Notes under the pieces: generated by a model
Told to the model about the DNA's origin: nothing
Databases searched by the model: none
What the model saw: only the letters and a program-made list of their open reading frames with translations
Position numbers and translations under genes: made by a program
In this document: positions 23,679 through 34,068 of the stretch, in pieces
Layout of the letters: each line of letters opens with the position of its first letter
How positions within the stretch are numbered: the first letter of the stretch is position 1
DNA from: Mesorhizobium sp. NFR06
Lineage (GTDB): Bacteria > Pseudomonadota > Alphaproteobacteria > Rhizobiales > Rhizobiaceae
Reading direction: 5' to 3'
Length of the DNA stretch: 64,000 nt
NCBI RefSeq assembly: GCF_900115245.1
Contig: NZ_FOVT01000008.1
Coordinates: forward strand, 186,001-250,000

Positions 23679-24470
23679 CTAGGCGGATTGCGCCTGCGCG
23701 GTCCGCATCGCTTCGATGCGGATGTCTTCGGTAAGCTGCGCCTTCAGCGTGGAGAATTCCGGGCTGGTCTTCAGCGTGTAATGGCGCGGGTGCGGCAGGT
23801 CGACCGGCACGTCCGATTTGATGCGGCCGGGCCGGGCACTCATGACGATCACCCGCGAGGCCATGAAGATCGCTTCTTCGATGTCGTGGGTGACGAACAG
23901 CACCGTCTTCTTGCGCCGCTCCCAGATGCCGAGCAGCAGTTCCTGCATCAGCCCGCGCGTCTGGTTGTCCAGTGCGCCGAACGGCTCATCGAGCAAAAGG
24001 ATCTCGGGATCGTTGGCGAGCGCCCGCGCGATCGCCGTGCGCTGCTGCATGCCACCCGAAAGCTGCTTCGGCCAGTGGTTCTCGAAACCTTTGAGCCCGA
24101 CGAGGTCGACGTAAGAAGCGACGATCTCGTTGCGCTCGCGCTCAGGCCTACCTTGCTCGCGCAGGCCGAAGCCGATGTTTTCGGCGACTGTCAGCCAGGG
24201 AAACAAGGTGTAGGACTGAAACACCATGCCGCGGTCCCGTCCGGGCCGGGTGACCGCCTTGCCGTCGAGCAGAACGCTGCCGGTGCTCGGCGCCTCAAGT
24301 CCGGCGACGATCCTGAGCAGCGTCGACTTCCCGCAGCCGGACGGCCCGAGGATGGTGATGAAGTCATTGGCGGCGACGGACAGGTCAACGGGCTGCAGCG
24401 CCCGCACCGGCTCCCCGCCCCTGACCCCGGCAAACGTCCGCGAAACGCCTTCGATGAGAAGCTTGCTCAT
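23679..24470 (-). CDS. ABC transporter ATP-binding protein (SsuB/TauB-like)
   Basis: A 263-residue ATPase with Walker A GPSGCGKST, signature LSGGMQQR, Walker B ILLLDEPFGALD and the H-loop TVLFVTHDIEEA. The start ATG 24470 overlaps the permease stop by 4 bp, and the long open frame upstream is the other reading of the permease gene. The family takes up sulfonates, taurine, nitrate or thiamin precursors. Confidence 0.92.
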   Translation of the reverse strand: MSKLLIEGVSRTFAGVRGGEPVRALQPVDLSVAANDFITILGPSGCGKSTLLRIVAGLEAPSTGSVLLDGKAVTRPGRDRGMVFQSYTLFPWLTVAENIGFGLREQGRPERERNEIVASYVDLVGLKGFENHWPKQLSGGMQQRTAIARALANDPEILLLDEPFGALDNQTRGLMQELLLGIWERRKKTVLFVTHDIEEAIFMASRVIVMSARPGRIKSDVPVDLPHPRHYTLKTSPEFSTLKAQLTEDIRIEAMRTAQAQSA

Positions 24471-25243
24471 GCCAGGCTCCATGGATAGAGCCAGCGGTTG
24501 AGCGCCTTGAAGGCGAAGTCCGACAAGAGCCCGATCAACCCGATGACCATGATGCCGAAGATGATCTGCCCGGTCGCCAGCCGCGACTGGCTGTTGATGA
24601 TCATGTAGCCGATGCCCGACGACGAGCCGATCAACTCGGCGACGATCACATAGGTCCAGGCCCAGCCGAGCACCAGCCGCAGCGTTTCGGCGATCTCCGG
24701 TGCATTGGCCGGCATGATGACGCGCTTGACGATGCCATTGTCGGTCGCCCCCAGCGTGTAGGCGGCTTCCACCAGGTCTCGCCTCGTGCTGCCGACCTTG
24801 ACCGCGACGATCAGGATGATCTGGAACACCGAGCCGACGAAAATCACCAGGAGCTTTTCGAGTTCGCCGATGCCGGCCCAAAGGATGAGCAGCGGGATGA
24901 AGGCGGACGCCGGCAGGTAGCGTGCGAAGGACACGAACGGCTCCAGGAACGCCTCCACCGGCTTCCATGCGCCCATGGCGATGCCGATCGGCACCGCGAC
25001 GATCGAGGCCAGCACGAAGCCGCCGAAGACGCGCCAGATCGTGATCAGGATATCGAGCCAGAAACGATCCTCGGTGAGCAGCCGCCAGCCGTCCTTCAGC
25101 ATCGATAACGGATCGGCGAGAAAAATCCGGTTCACATGACCGCCGAGCGTGATCCACGCCCAGAACGCCACGAACAGCACGAAGAAGGAGATGCCGAGCA
25201 CGGTTCGCGTGCCCGGCGCAACGGAATGCAAGGGACGCAGCAT
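24467..25243 (-). CDS. ABC transporter permease (SsuC/TauC-like)
   Basis: A 258-residue permease with about six membrane segments and the EAA-type loop region with YTLGATDNGIVKRVIMP. It lies between the ATPase and, 138 bases upstream, the substrate-binding gene. The intervening DNA holds a terminator hairpin and a palindromic repeat, which probably reduces permease expression compared with the binding protein. Confidence 0.92.
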   Translation of the reverse strand: MLRPLHSVAPGTRTVLGISFFVLFVAFWAWITLGGHVNRIFLADPLSMLKDGWRLLTEDRFWLDILITIWRVFGGFVLASIVAVPIGIAMGAWKPVEAFLEPFVSFARYLPASAFIPLLILWAGIGELEKLLVIFVGSVFQIILIVAVKVGSTRRDLVEAAYTLGATDNGIVKRVIMPANAPEIAETLRLVLGWAWTYVIVAELIGSSSGIGYMIINSQSRLATGQIIFGIMVIGLIGLLSDFAFKALNRWLYPWSLA

Positions 25244-25260
25244 CAGGCCCTGTCCTTAAA

Positions 25261-25299
25261 GCATGTCTCCTGAAGGTGGGAACCGGTTTCGGGACATGC
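25261..25299. repeat. Palindromic repeat (GGGAACCGG family)
   Basis: Arms GCATGTC (25261-25267) and GACATGC (25293-25299) around GGTGGGAACCGGTTTCGG. It sits between binding-protein and permease genes. Confidence 0.8.
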
Positions 25300-25344
25300 G
25301 TAGAAATCAAAAATGTATCTGGACGGTCGCGCTTTAAGGAGAAG

Positions 25345-25369
25345 GATCGGCGGCCTGACGCCGCCGATC
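25345..25369 (-). terminator. Hairpin after substrate-binding protein gene
   Basis: Arms GATCGGCGGC (25345-25354) and GCCGCCGATC (25360-25369) with a 5-base loop, 13 bases past the stop. On the minus strand it is followed by CTTCTCCTT, not a clean T-run, so it may attenuate or protect the 3' end of the message. Confidence 0.65.
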
Positions 25370-25381
25370 GGGTGTGCGCGA

Positions 25382-26332
25382 TCAGTTGGCCACTGCGCTG
25401 GTGTCGGCAAGCGTCGTCACGTCCGGCACTTCCTTGATCAGCCCCATCTGCAGCAACAGCTCAGCCGCGGTCTTGGAAAAATCCTGAAAATCCTTGGTGA
25501 AGAACTGCTTGTTCTCCGCCTTGTCGGCCCATTTCAGGTATTTGGCCGAATCCTCGAACTCCTTGGCCGACTGCTTCACATCGGCACCCATAATCTCATA
25601 GGACTTCTGCGGATCCTTCTTGATCAGCTCGAGCGCGTCGAAATAGCTGTCGGCCAGCGCCTTGGCGGCGTCGGGATTGGCCTTGAGGAAGTCCGGCGTG
25701 CAGCCGACGGTATCCAGCACCATCGGATAGTCGAGCGTGGTCGCCAGGATGTGGCCCTGATCGGTCTTGTCGCGGACCGCCGAAATGAACGGCTCATAGG
25801 TGACGGCGGCATCGTTCTGGCCGGCCAGGAAGGCTTGCGCCGCCGCATCCGGCTCCAGATTGACGACCGTCACATCCTTGGTCGACATGCCGTTTTTGAT
25901 GAGCACCCAGGCGAGCAGGAAATAGGGCGAGGTTCCAGGCGCGGACGAGGCGACATTCTTGCCCTTGAGATCGGCGACGGTCTTGATGTCGTTGCGCACC
26001 ACGATGCCGTCGGCGCCATAGGATTTGTCGAGCTGGAAGATCTGTTTGGTGGCGACGCCGCTGGCGTTCCACACCATCCAGGTCTCGACCGTGGTCGCCG
26101 CGCATTGCAGGTCGCCGCTGGCAATCGCCAGCGGGCGGCTCGCCTGCGGCACTTTCTTGAGCGTGACGTCGAGCCCGTGCTTTTCGAAAAGCCCGGCCTG
26201 CTTGGCTAAAGTCAGCGGCGCGAAGCCGGTCCAGCCGCTGATGCCGATGGTGAGCGACGTTGCAGCCATCGCTGGCGCGCCGAACACGGCGGCCGCCATC
26301 AGCGCCGCCGCTAAAATGGTGGTTCTTTTCAT
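25382..26332 (-). CDS. ABC transporter substrate-binding protein (NMT1/SsuA-like)
   Basis: From ATG 26332 the product has 316 residues with a signal peptide (ILAAALMAAAVFGAPAMA). The mature part starts TSLTIGISGWTGFAPLTLAK, typical of SsuA/TauA/NMT1 binding proteins, and contains DLKGKNVASSAPGTS. It delivers its ligand to the permease/ATPase pair downstream. The ligand is not evident. The adjacent regulator and the theme of the window make a methylated amine possible, while the family more often binds sulfonates or pyrimidines. Confidence 0.9.
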   Translation of the reverse strand: MKRTTILAAALMAAAVFGAPAMAATSLTIGISGWTGFAPLTLAKQAGLFEKHGLDVTLKKVPQASRPLAIASGDLQCAATTVETWMVWNASGVATKQIFQLDKSYGADGIVVRNDIKTVADLKGKNVASSAPGTSPYFLLAWVLIKNGMSTKDVTVVNLEPDAAAQAFLAGQNDAAVTYEPFISAVRDKTDQGHILATTLDYPMVLDTVGCTPDFLKANPDAAKALADSYFDALELIKKDPQKSYEIMGADVKQSAKEFEDSAKYLKWADKAENKQFFTKDFQDFSKTAAELLLQMGLIKEVPDVTTLADTSAVAN

Positions 26333-26467
26333 TGTGGTTCCCCTTTTTTGGTGAGCACAAATTGTCTCACAGACGCCCAAAGGCTTGTCAATGAAGCACA
26401 AGCCCCACTGGACGATGGTCCAATCCGATGCCGGGCGGCGGCGGACCCAGCGCGGCTCCTCGATCCG

Positions 26468-27310
26468 TCACGGCATGCCCCAGCCGCGGTTGCGCCACAT
26501 CTTCTCGCCCGCCAGGCAGTCGGTGGCGGGCGTGTCGTCGGCGAGCACGACCGGCGGGTGCGCGGCCTCCTCCGCCGCCCATTGCGGTGAAGCCGGACCG
26601 GCAAGCTCCAGCACCAGCTTGCGGCGGATCGCTTCTGGAAACTGCGTCCAATCGTTGACCGGGATCATGAAGGCGCCCGGTCCGCCGATGACGCAATCAC
26701 TGTAATAGCGGTCGAGATTGGCGACATCGAAGGCGCTGCTGAAGCCGCCGCGCGTCATCAGCGGCAAACCGTTGATGGTGATGCCTTGCTTGACCACCTC
26801 GTCGCGCGTGAGGTCGACCGGCGCGCCCTGGTTGTTGGGCCCGTCGCCAGAAACGTCGATGACGCGCTTCGTGCCCTGGAAACCGCTCTCGGCGAAGAGA
26901 TCGCTGCCGAAGCTCAGCGCGCCGGAGATCGATGTCCGCCGGGCGCTGTCCGGCGGGCGGGCATTGAGCTGCGCCACCACCTTCTCGGCATCGTTGCGGT
27001 TGGCGATCACCGTCCACGGCACGATCACCCGCTGCCAGGTCGTGCCGGCCCATTCCACATAGGTGACGGCGATCTTGCCATAGACGCCGTCGGCGATGGC
27101 CTTCAGCACGTTGTCATGCGTGAGCGCCGCCGCATAGCCGTGGCGCTGGATCTCCAGCTCGGCCGGCGACATGGATAGCGAAACATCGACCGCCAGCACC
27201 AGTTCGACATCGACCGGTTCGGCGGGAGAAGCTGCCGGCGTCAGCCAAAGTGCCAGCGCCAGCACGGCGCTGCCCAAGACGATATGCCTTGCGCGGGCAT
27301 AAGCAGACAT
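26468..27310 (-). CDS. DUF1194 domain-containing protein (vWA-like, secreted)
   Basis: A 280-residue protein with an N-terminal signal peptide (IVLGSAVLALALWLTPAASPA), followed by VELVLAVDVSLSMS, a metal-site motif of the vWA fold (DxSxS), and VIDVSGDGPNNQG, which marks DUF1194. It is probably periplasmic. No partner is evident next to it. Confidence 0.88.
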   Translation of the reverse strand: MSAYARARHIVLGSAVLALALWLTPAASPAEPVDVELVLAVDVSLSMSPAELEIQRHGYAAALTHDNVLKAIADGVYGKIAVTYVEWAGTTWQRVIVPWTVIANRNDAEKVVAQLNARPPDSARRTSISGALSFGSDLFAESGFQGTKRVIDVSGDGPNNQGAPVDLTRDEVVKQGITINGLPLMTRGGFSSAFDVANLDRYYSDCVIGGPGAFMIPVNDWTQFPEAIRRKLVLELAGPASPQWAAEEAAHPPVVLADDTPATDCLAGEKMWRNRGWGMP

Positions 27311-27390
27311 GCGCGAAAGGTTAGGCGAAAATCGCCGCCTGCAAAAGCCGAGAATTCCGCAGCGTTGGATTTCAGCCGGCGCGAGGCCCC

Positions 27391-28332
<942 letters not shown>

Positions 28333-28390
28333 GGGTCGTGTTGCTTTCGCGTTCTCTGATGGGCCACATAAGCCGCTGGCCTCCCGCACA

Positions 28391-29155
28391 TCAAGCCGGA
28401 TGCTGCGGAACAGGCTTCTTGTTGCCAACAGCGCGAAACGCTCGCCAGTTCGGCCTGAAGGAAGGTGGAATCCACAACAGAATTCCGGCTGTTGCCGCAG
28501 GCACAATGACCGCGAAACGCAAGATTGAAAGCACGACCCCGCAGAAGCCGACGATCCGCGTGGCGGTATCCGCGCCGAAGCGCGGCGCAAGCAGATGCCT
28601 GGCGATCGCACCGCCATCGAGGGGATAGGCTGGGAGGAGGTTGAGAACGGCCAAAGCCGTATTCACCAGAACGCCAAGCCAAAGCGTCCACTCAAGAAGC
28701 GTGTCCGGCCTCGGAGGCGGCAAACTGAAAAGACCGTCCGGATCGACAGGCGACAAGGGCCAGGCAAAAAGGTAATAGGCGGCGGCAAAGCCCGTCGCCA
28801 GGACGATGTTCACCAACGGCCCGGCGAAGGCGATCCATGCCCAGCCATAAGGCGAGGCCACACCGGGCTTGAACCAGGCAATTCCACCGAACAAATAGAG
28901 GTCTATCCGTTGGGTCCCGATGCCTTGCCGCCGCGCCGCCCAGACATGGGCAAGCTCATGCAGAAACACCGACAGGAACAGCAGCGCGGCAAAGATGAGG
29001 GTATTGGTCAGGGCGGCCTGGGGACGCCTCGACCATTCATGCAGGAACGGGAGTGCGGCGGGAATGGCAAAGGTCCAACTGACATGAACGGGAATGTTCC
29101 CCTTCAGCGTGAAGACGAACGCGTCGTTTTTCCTGTCCCAGCCGAACCGTTGCAC
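28391..29155 (-). CDS. Site-2 protease family (M50) membrane metalloprotease
   Basis: The protein has four to six membrane segments, the zinc motif HELAH and the second metal-binding segment [12 protein letters not shown]. These define an M50 site-2 protease without CBS domains. I chose GTG 29155, which has GGCGGAG 8 bases upstream; an ATG at 29233 is possible but lies in a dispersed repeat. The substrate may be an anti-sigma factor, and the ECF operon at 770-3534 is one candidate, without direct support. Confidence 0.87.
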   Translation of the reverse strand: MQRFGWDRKNDAFVFTLKGNIPVHVSWTFAIPAALPFLHEWSRRPQAALTNTLIFAALLFLSVFLHELAHVWAARRQGIGTQRIDLYLFGGIAWFKPGVASPYGWAWIAFAGPLVNIVLATGFAAAYYLFAWPLSPVDPDGLFSLPPPRPDTLLEWTLWLGVLVNTALAVLNLLPAYPLDGGAIARHLLAPRFGADTATRIVGFCGVVLSILRFAVIVPAATAGILLWIPPSFRPNWRAFRAVGNKKPVPQHPA

Positions 29156-29180
29156 TATGCCCACTCCGCCCGGCGCAACG

Positions 29181-29284
29181 CTAGAGCAATTCCAGGAAAA
29201 GTGTGAGCGGTTTTCCGTCCGGAATTGCGTCAAAACAAAGAGATAGAGCGGTTCACCGTTTCCGTGAAACGGTGAACCGCTCTA
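29181..29284. repeat. Dispersed repeat with 18-bp perfect hairpin
   Basis: TAGAGCAATTCCAGGAAAAG at 29181 and its partial inverse GGAATTGC at 29221 form one unit, copied degenerately at 19484. The second part has perfect 18-base arms starting TAGAGCGGTTCACCG (29244-29261) and ending CGGTGAACCGCTCTA (29267-29284), loop CCGTG. Confidence 0.85.
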
Positions 29285-29312
29285 CGCGAGAATCTCGGCC
29301 GGCACAAAAGCA

Positions 29313-29336
29313 AAAGCCCGACCGAAGCCGGGCTTT
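29313..29336 (-). terminator. Intrinsic terminator after FAD/GcvT gene
   Basis: Arms AAAGCCCG/CGGGCTTT, followed on the minus strand by TTGCTTTTG. It lies 24 bases past the stop of the dehydrogenase. Confidence 0.8.
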
Positions 29337-29359
29337 GCATGTTTCTGGGTCCGCGATCC

Positions 29360-31921
29360 TCAACTCCTCGGCTTGAGGTTCTCCGGGTCGTAGAGCGGCT
29401 TGTAGCCGACGGCGGCGACCTCGACCGGATAAGTCTCGTCGAAATACTCGACATTGAGCTTGCGGCCTTCCTGGCAGTAGGCCCAAGGCAGATAGGCAAG
29501 CGCGATGTTCTTGCCGATTGTCGGGCCATAGGCGACCGAGGTGGTGAAGGAGCGGCGGCCGAGCTCGTCGACCAGCGTCTCGCCGGTCGCCGGATCAAGC
29601 ACCGGCATGGTGCCGACAGGATAGCGCGCGACGCCCTTGGCATCGGTGTTCTCGGTCATCACCAGCGTGCAAAGCATCGCCGGCTGATGCTCGCGGGCGC
29701 GATATTCCAGGTGCTTGGCCTTGCCACAGAAGTCGTTCTCCTTGACCTTCGGGCGGGCGAGGTCGGCCTCGAGCAGGTTGTATTCGGTCAGGAGGTCGGC
29801 GTTCTGCAGCCTGAGGCTCTTTTCCATGCGGCGCGTATTGGCGTAGGTCTCGACGCCGAACGGCATGACGCCGGTGGCGCGCAGCGCGTCCCAGACGGCG
29901 AGGCCGTCTTCGTAGCGCATATGCAGTTCCCAGCCCTGCTCGCCGACATAGGAGATGCGGAAGGCGGTGACGTCCTTGCCGGCTATCTTGATCGGCTTGA
30001 TCGCGGCGAACGGAAAATTCTCCGGCGTCAACCCGTTCGGGTCCTCCACCACCTTCTGCAAGGTCGTGCGGGCGTTCGGCCCCCAGATGCCGATGGTGAC
30101 GTATTTCTCGGTCACGTCGGTAACCGTGGCGTTGAAGCCCTTGTCCTGCGCGGTACGCTGCATATAGCGGAAGTCGCGCGGACCGGCATCGGCGCCGTCG
30201 ATCACCCGGCAGCGGTCGGCCATGCGGATCACGGTGAAGTCGGCGCGCACCATGCCTTCCTCGTCGAGGAAGTGGGTGTAGATGCCCTTGCCGATGTTGT
30301 TGTCGCCGCCGATCTTGGCCGCGCACAACCATTCCAGCAGCGCGACATGGTCGGGTCCTTCGACATCGTACATCGAGAAGTGCGATAGGTTCACGATGCC
30401 GCAATCCTCGCTCATCGCCAGATGCTCGGCATTGGAGACGCGCCAGAAATGGCGGTTGTCCCATTCGTTCTCGCGCACCGGCACGCGGTTGCCGTATTTT
30501 TCCAGGAGAGGCTCGTTGGCGGCGTAGCCGTGGGCGCGCTCCCAACCGCCCAGTTCCATGAAATAGCCGCCGAGTTCCTTCTCGCGCTCCCAGAACGGCG
30601 AGCGGCGGATGTTGCGGCCCTTGGAGAACGGCTCGCGCGGATGGACTGCCGGATTGTAGACTTTCATCGCCGTCTCGGTGCAGCGATCCCAGATGAACTG
30701 TTCCTTGGTCTGGTGCGGGTAGAAGCGCGCATAGTCGATCGCGTGATGATCAATCGACGTGCGGCCGTCGGTCATCCAGTCGGCGATGAGCTTGCCCATG
30801 CCCGGGCCGTCCTTGACCCAGATGGCGACGGCATACCAGAGGCCCCTCACCTTCTGGCTTTCGCCCATCGACGGGCCGCCATCGGTGGTCACCTGCAACA
30901 GGCCGTTGAAGGAATGGCCTTCATTGTAGCCGAGTTCGCCAAGGATCGGCGTCAGTTCCATGGCGCGCTCCAGCGGCGCCATGATCTGCTCCATGTCGAT
31001 GTCGCGCTGCGACGGTGACAGCCGCGCCTGATCCTTTTCGAGAAGATCGCGCGGATGGCAAAGGCGCGGATTGGTCTCCTCGTAGTAGCCCCACTCGATC
31101 TGCCCGCCTTCGGCGGTCTTGGGATCGCCGGTGTCGCGCATATAGGCCGAGTTGCCCTGGTCGCGCAGCAGCGGCCAGCCGATCTCCTTGCCGGTGCCGG
31201 CAAACTCGTTGTAGGGGCCGAAGAAGGTGAGCGGATGGTCGATCGGCATCACCGGCAGGTCCTCGCCGACCAGCGCCGCGGTGAGGCGGCCCCAGATGCC
31301 GGTGCAGACCACCACATAATCGGCCTCGACGGTGCCGCGTTCGGTGACGACGCCCTTGATGCGGCCGTTCTCGACGATGAGTTCCTTTGCCGAGGTGTTG
31401 GCGAAAGCCTGCAGCTTGCCGGCGGCGACACCCTGGTCGACCAGCTTGCCGGCCACCGTCTGCGAGCGTGGAATGACAAGGCCGGCATCCGGGTCCCACA
31501 GGCCGCCCTGCACCAGATGTTCCTCGATCAGCGGGAATTTCTGCTTGATCTCGGCCGGCTCGATCAGCCGCGCGCGGGTGCCGAAAGACTTGGCCGAGGC
31601 GATCTTGCGCTTGATCTCGTCCATGCGGGCGTCGTCGCCGACGCGCGCGACCTCGAGGCCGCCGACCCGCGCGTAATGGCCCATCTTCTCGTAGAAATCG
31701 ATGGAGTAGAGCGTCGTCCAGCAGGACAGAAAGTCGTGGCTGGTCGTGTAGCAGAAGTCCGAAGCATGCGCGGTCGAGCCGATATCGGTCGGGATGCCCG
31801 ACTTGTCGATGCCGACAATGTCGTCCCAGCCGCGCTCGATCAGGTGATGGGCGACGGACGCGCCGACAATACCGCCCAGACCGACGATGACGACCTTCGC
31901 CTTTTTCGGAAATTCTGCCAT
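29360..31921 (-). CDS. FAD-dependent oxidoreductase/aminomethyltransferase fusion (dimethylglycine/sarcosine dehydrogenase family)
   Basis: An 853-residue protein with an N-terminal DAO-type FAD domain (VVIVGLGGIVGASVAHHL), a middle FAO-type domain and a C-terminal GcvT-like folate-binding domain (ISYVGEQGWELHMRYEDG). Members oxidise dimethylglycine or sarcosine-like N-methyl amines and pass the methylene group to tetrahydrofolate. In the other two copies of this window the flavin-linking region reads STWHAAG or TTWHAAG; here it reads STAHASDFCY, so the His is kept but the context differs. GGAG precedes ATG 31921. It stands alone, with a GTCGCAAA-type half-site about 90 bases upstream. Confidence 0.9.
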   Translation of the reverse strand: MAEFPKKAKVVIVGLGGIVGASVAHHLIERGWDDIVGIDKSGIPTDIGSTAHASDFCYTTSHDFLSCWTTLYSIDFYEKMGHYARVGGLEVARVGDDARMDEIKRKIASAKSFGTRARLIEPAEIKQKFPLIEEHLVQGGLWDPDAGLVIPRSQTVAGKLVDQGVAAGKLQAFANTSAKELIVENGRIKGVVTERGTVEADYVVVCTGIWGRLTAALVGEDLPVMPIDHPLTFFGPYNEFAGTGKEIGWPLLRDQGNSAYMRDTGDPKTAEGGQIEWGYYEETNPRLCHPRDLLEKDQARLSPSQRDIDMEQIMAPLERAMELTPILGELGYNEGHSFNGLLQVTTDGGPSMGESQKVRGLWYAVAIWVKDGPGMGKLIADWMTDGRTSIDHHAIDYARFYPHQTKEQFIWDRCTETAMKVYNPAVHPREPFSKGRNIRRSPFWEREKELGGYFMELGGWERAHGYAANEPLLEKYGNRVPVRENEWDNRHFWRVSNAEHLAMSEDCGIVNLSHFSMYDVEGPDHVALLEWLCAAKIGGDNNIGKGIYTHFLDEEGMVRADFTVIRMADRCRVIDGADAGPRDFRYMQRTAQDKGFNATVTDVTEKYVTIGIWGPNARTTLQKVVEDPNGLTPENFPFAAIKPIKIAGKDVTAFRISYVGEQGWELHMRYEDGLAVWDALRATGVMPFGVETYANTRRMEKSLRLQNADLLTEYNLLEADLARPKVKENDFCGKAKHLEYRAREHQPAMLCTLVMTENTDAKGVARYPVGTMPVLDPATGETLVDELGRRSFTTSVAYGPTIGKNIALAYLPWAYCQEGRKLNVEYFDETYPVEVAAVGYKPLYDPENLKPRS

Positions 31922-32011
31922 GGCCCGCAACTCCAAAGGGTAAAGCGGGCGTGCTGGCGCCCGTTCGAATGGCGCACAATATGCAGAGGACGACGGTTGG
32001 GCTACCGCCTG

Positions 32012-32019
32012 TTTGCGAC
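32012..32019. promoter_or_regulatory. TTTGCGAC half-site upstream of FAD/GcvT gene
   Basis: One 8-base match to the half-site of the palindrome at 22538-22559, about 90 bases upstream of the start at 31921. A single 8-mer is weak evidence alone. Confidence 0.3.
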
Positions 32020-32074
32020 ACGCCGCAGGTACGGCGCGACGGCGCACGCAGGCTTGGCGCCGAAGGCGTTTCCC

Positions 32075-32827
32075 TCAGGCGAAGGCCCAGATGTCTTCGG
32101 CCTGGAAACCGACCTGGTAGCCGGCGGTCTTCAGCTTGACCACGACCTGGCCGATCTCGGCGGCGGGCAGCGCGCCGACCTCGATCTTGACCATGCCGGG
32201 GCGGTAGCGCTGGAGGTCGAGTTGCTCGAACACCATCCAGTCGGCGCCTTCGCAATCGACCAGGAAGGCGTCGATATGGGTGATGCCGTTGCGGTCGAGC
32301 AGCGCCTGCAAGGTATCCGACGGCACCTCGATGTCCTTCAGATGCGGCGCGAACTTGTTGAAGTTGGCGTCCACCTCGCCCCAGGCGTTCTTGCCCGACA
32401 TCAAATTAGTGTCGGTGACCGACGAGCAGCCGATGAACTCGATCGGCAGCGCGCCGGCTTCGAGCGCTGCGGCATCGAAGGTATGGACGGTGATCGTGCC
32501 CTTGGTCCTTGTCACCGCGACAGGCTCGATGATGAAGCGGTCGGTATCAGGATAGTTGGAACGCAACCGCCTCTGGTTGTAGGGAATCGGCTCGACCAAC
32601 ATGGCGCGCGCGCCCGGAATGCGGTGCAGCCATGGCGTCACATCGTCGAAGAGCGCGCCGTCGCAGGCGCCGACATTGACCATCTGGAACGGCCGGCCGC
32701 CGAAGCGCGCCTTGAGCGCCGCCTTTGCGAGGAATTTCGTGCCATGCAGCGAGGGTCCGAGGTCGAGCAGACCGGCGGGCAGGCCGAGCGACAACAATAT
32801 GCGCGCGAGGCTGGAAAGCGAGCTCAT
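32075..32827 (-). CDS. FkbM family methyltransferase
   Basis: A 250-residue SAM-dependent enzyme from ATG 32827. FQMVNVGACDG is the SAM-binding motif and FLVDCEGADWMVFEQ the FkbM signature. The start overlaps the stop of the upstream membrane gene by 4 bp. FkbM enzymes O-methylate sugars or secondary metabolites; here the locus suggests a cell-surface glycan. Confidence 0.88.
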   Translation of the reverse strand: MSSLSSLARILLSLGLPAGLLDLGPSLHGTKFLAKAALKARFGGRPFQMVNVGACDGALFDDVTPWLHRIPGARAMLVEPIPYNQRRLRSNYPDTDRFIIEPVAVTRTKGTITVHTFDAAALEAGALPIEFIGCSSVTDTNLMSGKNAWGEVDANFNKFAPHLKDIEVPSDTLQALLDRNGITHIDAFLVDCEGADWMVFEQLDLQRYRPGMVKIEVGALPAAEIGQVVVKLKTAGYQVGFQAEDIWAFA

Positions 32828-34056
32828 GACTTGTCTCCGGGAACGACCTGCGGCGCGGCGCGGCGCCCGCCCTGGCTCGCCGCTGCCCACAAAGCCGTCA
32901 GCGGCGCGGCCAGCAGCAGGAAGGGCGGCAGAAGATTGGGGAAATAGATGCGGGTATCGTGGATCGGGAAGACGGCGAACTTTGCCAGCACGCCGAGCAC
33001 CAGCGTCGCAAGCAGGATGCCGGCGCGACGCTCGAGCCGGAAGCCGGCGCGCTCGAGCCCGAACCAGCCGGCTAACGCCAACACCGACACGCCGACCCAG
33101 CTATTGACGCTGATCGCGCGGATCACCGAGGCGGCAAAGGCCTTCAGATAGGCGGCCGCCGAGAACGGCGGCTCGAACCCGTCCATGTTGTAATGCTGCT
33201 CGATGCTGGAAAACCAAAGATGCGGCCACCAGCCGGGATGCTGGGCCCAATGCGAAATGGCGAAATAGGCGACGAAGGACGCTGCAAAGCCCACCAGCGC
33301 GCCCCACGCCCTCTCGCGGAAGGCGACGAGCAGCGCGGCGAAGACGGCTAGGAAGACGATGTTGTCCGGCCGCGCCATGAAAGCGAGGAAAAGCAGGACC
33401 GCCGTCGCCGCCTCGCGCTTGCGCGCATAGGCAAACAGCCCGCCGAGGAACAGGGCCGAGCACAACAGATCGGGCGTCGCCGCCCGAGCCGCGTCGCCGA
33501 AATTGGCCATGATCAGGATCGCGCCGACGACCGGCGCCAGCGCCAGCGCACTTTCCGCGCGCAGCCAGGCGAGCGTGACGGCGCCGAACAGAAGCACCGA
33601 AAACACCTGCACCAGCCGCATCGCCCCGACCGGCGAGACGACGTGGTTGAAGCCGGACAGGATCCCGGCATAGAGGAACTTGATCCGGTACATGCCGAGC
33701 AGCGAATGGAAGTCGCTGGCATTCTCGGTCATGTGACTGCGGAAGCCACCACCGTCGTCGGTCAGCGTCTTGTAATCGCCCGCCGATACCCCGGCTTTGA
33801 CCGTGCTGTAGGCAGAGTCATGCAGCGCCTGGGGATCGGGATAGATGCCTTCCTCGGCGATCGCCAGATAGGGCAGCATGTCCCAGTTGGCGTCGGGCAT
33901 GAACCAGGCCGTCGCCGCGGTGAGCAGGATATAGAGCGAGAAGGCAACCGCCCCGATCGATGCCGCCGATTTCACGTAAGCCCCCTCGCCCCACGCCAGG
34001 CCGGCGCCGGTCAACCGTTCCAGCGGATTGGTCTGAGCGGACGGCCTGGTCAGCAT
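32824..34056 (-). CDS. Polytopic membrane protein, possible GT-C glycosyltransferase
   Basis: A 410-residue protein with about ten membrane segments. The loop after the first segment carries MPDANWDMLPYLAIAEEG, an Asp-rich stretch in the position of the catalytic loop of GT-C transferases that use polyprenyl-phosphate sugars. No database family is clear to me. It lies in a chain of overlapping genes with FkbM downstream and the aminotransferase upstream. Confidence 0.7.
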   Translation of the reverse strand: MLTRPSAQTNPLERLTGAGLAWGEGAYVKSAASIGAVAFSLYILLTAATAWFMPDANWDMLPYLAIAEEGIYPDPQALHDSAYSTVKAGVSAGDYKTLTDDGGGFRSHMTENASDFHSLLGMYRIKFLYAGILSGFNHVVSPVGAMRLVQVFSVLLFGAVTLAWLRAESALALAPVVGAILIMANFGDAARAATPDLLCSALFLGGLFAYARKREAATAVLLFLAFMARPDNIVFLAVFAALLVAFRERAWGALVGFAASFVAYFAISHWAQHPGWWPHLWFSSIEQHYNMDGFEPPFSAAAYLKAFAASVIRAISVNSWVGVSVLALAGWFGLERAGFRLERRAGILLATLVLGVLAKFAVFPIHDTRIYFPNLLPPFLLLAAPLTALWAAASQGGRRAAPQVVPGDKS

Positions 34057-34068
34057 CCTCAGCGGCCT

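Noticed and set aside
23679..25310. 543-residue version of the ABC ATPase
   Set aside because: The first 280 residues are the shifted reading of the permease gene; the real ATPase starts at 24470.
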